From assembly GCA_002685455.1 (NCBI GenBank), contig NYXF01000089.1:1-10783 (forward strand): DNA of 10,783 bases. Direction: 5' to 3'. Shown here in pieces: positions 8,725-10,783 of the stretch. The stretch is from Porticoccus sp. Its GTDB lineage: Bacteria > Pseudomonadota > Gammaproteobacteria > Pseudomonadales > Porticoccaceae. The notes beneath the pieces are model-generated. The model saw only the letters and a program-made list of their open reading frames with translations. It did not search any database and was not told the DNA's origin. Position numbers and translations under genes: made by a program. The stretch's first letter is position 1, and each line of letters begins with the position of its first letter.

Positions 8725-8779
8725 ATTTATCAGATTATGGCTATATTTTAATTTTATAACATTATTTGAGATTTAAAAA

Positions 8780-10090
8780 ATGAGTAATGAAGGTAGACAG
8801 TTAATAGAAGATCTTCACGCGAGAGGTTTGATCTCGCAAATGACGTCAGCTGAGAAGTTAGTTAAGCACTTATCAACTGATAGCCGATCTTTGTATTGTG
8901 GTTTTGACCCCACAGCAGATAGCCTCCATATCGGCAGTTTATTGCCATTGCTGGTTTTAAAGCGTTTTCAGGAAGCAGGCCATAAACCCATAATCCTTTT
9001 AGGGGGAGCAACAGGATTAATTGGAGATCCAAGTTTTAAGGCTCAAGAAAGAAAGTTGAATACACCCCAAGTAGTTAGTGGCTGGCTAAACTCCATTGAA
9101 AAGCAAGCATCACATTTTATAGATTTCAATACACAAGACCGCCCAGCAAAAATTGTTAACAACTTAGACTGGATAGGAAAAACTAACTTATTAGAATTTT
9201 TACGAAATATAGGTAAACATTTCTCAATAAATAATATGATTAATAAGGAATCTGTAAAGCAGAGAATAGACAGAGATGGAGAAGGTATATCCTATACTGA
9301 GTTCACTTATATGTTACTGCAATCTTATGACTTCTCAGAGCTCAATAGTCAACATGACTGCACTATACAAATTGGCGGAGCTGATCAGTGGGGAAATATT
9401 ATTAGTGGGGTTGATCTCACGAGACGTCTAAACGGCAAACAAGTTTTCGGCTTAACATTACCTTTAGTAACTAAGTCTGATGGTACAAAGTTCGGAAAAA
9501 CAGAATCAGGAACAATATGGCTTGACCCAAGAAAGACTTCTCCATATGCATTTTATCAATTTTGGTTAAACACTTCAGACGCAGATGTGTACACTTATTT
9601 GAAATACTTCACTTGTTTGTCACTTAGTAAGATAGAAGATATAGAAAAAGCAGATTCGAAAACTCAAGGAAAGAGGTCCGCCCAAGGAATATTAGCTGAG
9701 GAATTAACAAAAATAGTTCATGGTTCAGATCAACTTTGTGCAGCAAAAAGAATAACACGTGAACTTTTTTTTGGGGACCCTACATTGCTAGCAGAAGCTG
9801 ACTTAGCACAACTTAAACAGGACGGACTTCCGTCTGCTGGGATAAGTTTCAATGATTTAGAGAAACAAACCCTTACAGGTTTTCTATCAAAATGTGGTTT
9901 GGCACTTTCAGGTCGAGAAGTGAAAGATGCACTTTCGCGTAGCGCAGTATCCATTAATGGCGTTTCTAAAAACTACAAAGATAACATGAATATAATCGAC
10001 TGTTTTTCTGAGAATAAAGCACTTTTTGGTAAATATTTCATAGTTAAATTAGGAAAGAAAAAATATTTTTTATTCGAATACGTAAAATAA
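8780..10090 (+). CDS. tyrS: Tyrosine--tRNA ligase (TyrRS, TyrS/KFGKT type)
   Basis: TyrRS activates tyrosine with ATP and loads it onto tRNA-Tyr in the cytoplasm. The 436 residues are about a dozen longer than E. coli TyrS (424), and the sequence is clearly of that type rather than TyrZ. Motifs are YCGFDPTADSLHIGS (39-53), GGATGLIGDPSFK (75-87), the tyrosine pocket QIGGADQWGNI (197-207) and the KMSKS-class loop KFGKT (237-241). An S4-like RNA-binding domain occupies about 365-430. In the HIGH box the fourth residue is Ser53, while His50, the more important histidine, is kept. The ATG at 8780 has only a weak TGAG at 8767-8770. The gene diverges from the M23 peptidase gene and ends before the rRNA control region, as I recall in Pseudomonas. 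An intrinsic terminator follows. Confidence 0.97.
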   Translation: MSNEGRQLIEDLHARGLISQMTSAEKLVKHLSTDSRSLYCGFDPTADSLHIGSLLPLLVLKRFQEAGHKPIILLGGATGLIGDPSFKAQERKLNTPQVVSGWLNSIEKQASHFIDFNTQDRPAKIVNNLDWIGKTNLLEFLRNIGKHFSINNMINKESVKQRIDRDGEGISYTEFTYMLLQSYDFSELNSQHDCTIQIGGADQWGNIISGVDLTRRLNGKQVFGLTLPLVTKSDGTKFGKTESGTIWLDPRKTSPYAFYQFWLNTSDADVYTYLKYFTCLSLSKIEDIEKADSKTQGKRSAQGILAEELTKIVHGSDQLCAAKRITRELFFGDPTLLAEADLAQLKQDGLPSAGISFNDLEKQTLTGFLSKCGLALSGREVKDALSRSAVSINGVSKNYKDNMNIIDCFSENKALFGKYFIVKLGKKKYFLFEYVK

Positions 10091-10121
10091 ATTTTTTTAC
10101 AATTAGTTAGCACCTAAAATC

Positions 10122-10141
10122 ACTCCTTCTTTGGAGTTTTT
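10122..10141 (+). terminator. Probable intrinsic terminator of tyrS
   Basis: ACTCC (10122-10126) pairs with GGAGT (10133-10137) over a 6-base loop, followed by a T-run from 10137 to 10141. It lies 32 bases after the tyrS stop, which would insulate the gene from the rRNA promoters downstream. The stem is only five base pairs, so it may be modest in strength. Confidence 0.65.
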
Positions 10142-10173
10142 CACGAGGAAAATTTTTAATCCTAGGCGTCCTC

Positions 10174-10187
10174 CAGCAACATTGCTG
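10174..10187. repeat. 14-bp palindrome upstream of the rrn promoter
   Basis: CAGCAA (10174-10179) and TTGCTG (10182-10187) form a perfect dyad around two bases. It is centred about 79 bases before the inferred start of rrn promoter P1. No T-run follows, so it is unlikely to be a terminator. A protein-binding dyad is possible, but no known operator is recognised. Confidence 0.35.
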
Positions 10188-10260
10188 ATAAATAAAAAAA
10201 GAATTTATTTAATGCAGAAATAGTTTGACAACAAGCCATGAAAGGCTAATATGCGCGTCG
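10188..10260 (+). promoter_or_regulatory. rRNA operon promoter P1 with A/T-rich upstream element
   Basis: A perfect -35 box TTGACA (10225-10230) and TAATAT (10247-10252) are 16 bases apart. GCGCGTCG (10253-10260) follows as a GC-rich discriminator, a hallmark of stringently controlled rRNA promoters. An A/T-rich stretch upstream of the -35 box (about 10188-10224) resembles an UP element that contacts RNA polymerase alpha subunits. The expected start is near 10259-10261. The short 16-base spacer is also usual for E. coli rrn P1 promoters. ppGpp and growth-rate control are inferred from the discriminator. Confidence 0.85.
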
Positions 10261-10337
10261 GTTTCAACGTTATTCAACATCAAAAAATTAATAGTGATAA
10301 ATTGTGAACTTATTTACTAAAAAAATCACTGATGCTG

Positions 10338-10372
10338 TTGACTTTATACGGGTGTTCCTTAGAATACTCAAC
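10338..10372 (+). promoter_or_regulatory. rRNA operon promoter P2
   Basis: TTGACT (10338-10343) and TAGAAT (10360-10365) are 16 bases apart, followed by a C-rich stretch ACCCGC (10371-10376). The expected start is near 10372, about 112 bases after that of P1. The tandem P1/P2 layout matches E. coli rrn operons, whose P2 also has TTGACT. It is weaker than P1 by match to consensus. Confidence 0.75.
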
Positions 10373-10374
10373 CC

Positions 10375-10405
10375 GCTCTTAATGTGAGCAACGTTCTTTA
10401 ACAAT
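10375..10405 (+). promoter_or_regulatory. rrn antitermination site: boxB-like hairpin and boxA
   Basis: GTTCTTTAACAAT (10393-10405) closely matches the E. coli rrn boxA TGCTCTTTAACAA, the RNA site for NusB-NusE that protects rRNA transcripts from Rho. Just before it, GCTC (10375-10378) and GAGC (10386-10389) form a small stem with a 7-base loop, in the usual boxB position. A downstream GTGTGGGTGCTTG (10420-10432) resembles the E. coli leader after boxA. Confidence 0.85.
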
Positions 10406-10560
10406 CAATCAGATAATGAGTGTGGGTGCTTGCTGAGATGATCAAGTGACAACGTATCATCAAATACAAGTAACTCACCAAAATAATTACTTAGTAATTT
10501 GGTAAGCTAAAGTGTTTGGCCATGTTTTGAGAGATATCGCAGGTTTTTGTGAAATTTCTC

Positions 10561-10601
10561 CCTCTTAACCTTATCTCTTTTTGAGATTTGAAAGAGGTTA
10601 A
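10561..10601 (+). other. Leader hairpin directly before 16S rRNA
   Basis: ATCTC (10573-10577) and GAGAT (10583-10587) form a perfect stem over TTTTT. Outside it, CCTCTT (10561-10566) can pair with AAGAGG (10592-10597). Alternatively TTAACC (10565-10570) can pair with GGTTAA (10596-10601), so two mutually exclusive foldings exist. It ends about nine bases before mature 16S and may guide processing or early folding. Confidence 0.5.
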
Positions 10602-10609
10602 AGAATATT

Positions 10610-10783
10610 GAACTGAAGAGTTTGATCATGGCTCAGATTGAACGCTGGCGGCAGGCCTTACACATGCAAGTCGAGCGAGAAATTTTCTTCGGGAAAGAGT
10701 AAAGCGGCGGACGGGTGAGTAACGCGTAGGAATCTACCTAGTAGAAGGGGATAGCCCGGGGAAACTCGGATTAATACCGTATA
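10610..10783 (+). rRNA. rrs: 16S ribosomal RNA, 5' part (runs off the right edge)
   Basis: The conserved 5' end AGAGTTTGATCATGGCTCAG begins at 10618, and by alignment to E. coli the mature 5' end is at about 10610. The conserved blocks AACGCTGGCGGCAGGC (10641-10656), ACACATGCAAGTCGAGCG (10660-10677) and GGCGGACGGGTGAGTAACGC (10706-10725) follow, so about the first 174 bases are present. The V1 loop is short, with a TTTTCTTCGGGAAA hairpin (10683-10696). The wording GGCGGCAGGCCTTACACATG suits Gammaproteobacteria. The 174 bases are not enough for a genus call by eye. Confidence 0.98.

Larger units (their letters stand above)
10260..10609 (+). other. 16S rRNA 5' leader (precursor region), no protein gene
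   Basis: This is the transcribed region between P1 and mature 16S, about 350 bases. It holds P2, the boxB/boxA site and several hairpins. GATGAT (10437-10442) pairs with ATCATC (10456-10461). ACCAA (10477-10481) plus ATTAC (10486-10490) pair with GTAAT plus TTGGT (10494-10503), with a 4-base bulge. A further hairpin lies just before 16S. No plausible coding frame or tRNA is seen. RNase processing sites are expected here but cannot be placed. Confidence 0.75.

Noticed and set aside
9730..9954. Minus-strand open frame inside tyrS
   Set aside because: It overlaps the conserved C-terminal part of tyrS and looks like a reading-frame shadow.
10091..10609. tRNA, small protein or CRISPR-like repeats in the long gap before 16S
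   Set aside because: There is no cloverleaf, no regularly spaced direct repeats and no convincing coding frame; the gap is explained by the tyrS terminator, rrn promoters and leader.

Overview
The window is an ordinary, densely packed, AT-rich stretch of a bacterial chromosome, most likely from a gammaproteobacterium. Three things point there: the 5' end of a 16S rRNA gene at the right edge with a gammaproteobacterial look, a TyrRS of the E. coli KFGKT type, and the gene order argC - bactofilin - erpA - anmK - M23 peptidase - tyrS - rrn, which I recall from Pseudomonas and relatives. The low GC would suit a marine, possibly genome-reduced lineage related to Pseudomonadales/Cellvibrionales. 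That placement is inference from memory, not a search.

Left part (1-1058, + strand): the C-terminal end of a UbiH/UbiI/UbiF-type FAD monooxygenase, then gcvH (glycine cleavage H protein), then a small TIGR02647-family protein. No gcvT or gcvP adjoins gcvH. Heme block (1106-4020, - strand): transcribed right to left as hemJ, hemL, hemB. These cover the aminomutase step that makes 5-aminolevulinate, its condensation to porphobilinogen, and late oxidation of protoporphyrinogen. Divergent from hemJ, the + strand carries argC (arginine synthesis), a bactofilin and erpA (Fe-S carrier).

Wall and translation part (6080-10090): anmK and an M23 endopeptidase gene lie on the - strand, with the peptidase gene upstream. 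They pair a peptidoglycan-cutting enzyme with a muropeptide-recycling kinase and meet erpA tail to tail. tyrS runs divergently on the + strand and ends in a probable intrinsic terminator. The 10091-10609 gap is an rRNA control region: two tandem sigma70-type promoters (the upstream one very strong, with an A/T-rich upstream stretch and a GC-rich discriminator), a boxB/boxA-type antitermination site, several leader hairpins, then the start of 16S rRNA.

I see no mobile element, CRISPR array, tRNA, phage gene, toxin-antitoxin pair or frameshifted gene. I found nothing that amounts to a previously undescribed system. The more interesting points are the heme-gene clustering, the isolated gcvH, the bactofilin near an M23 peptidase, two motif substitutions in conserved enzymes (AnmK, TyrRS), and the dyads and hairpins around tyrS and the rrn leader.
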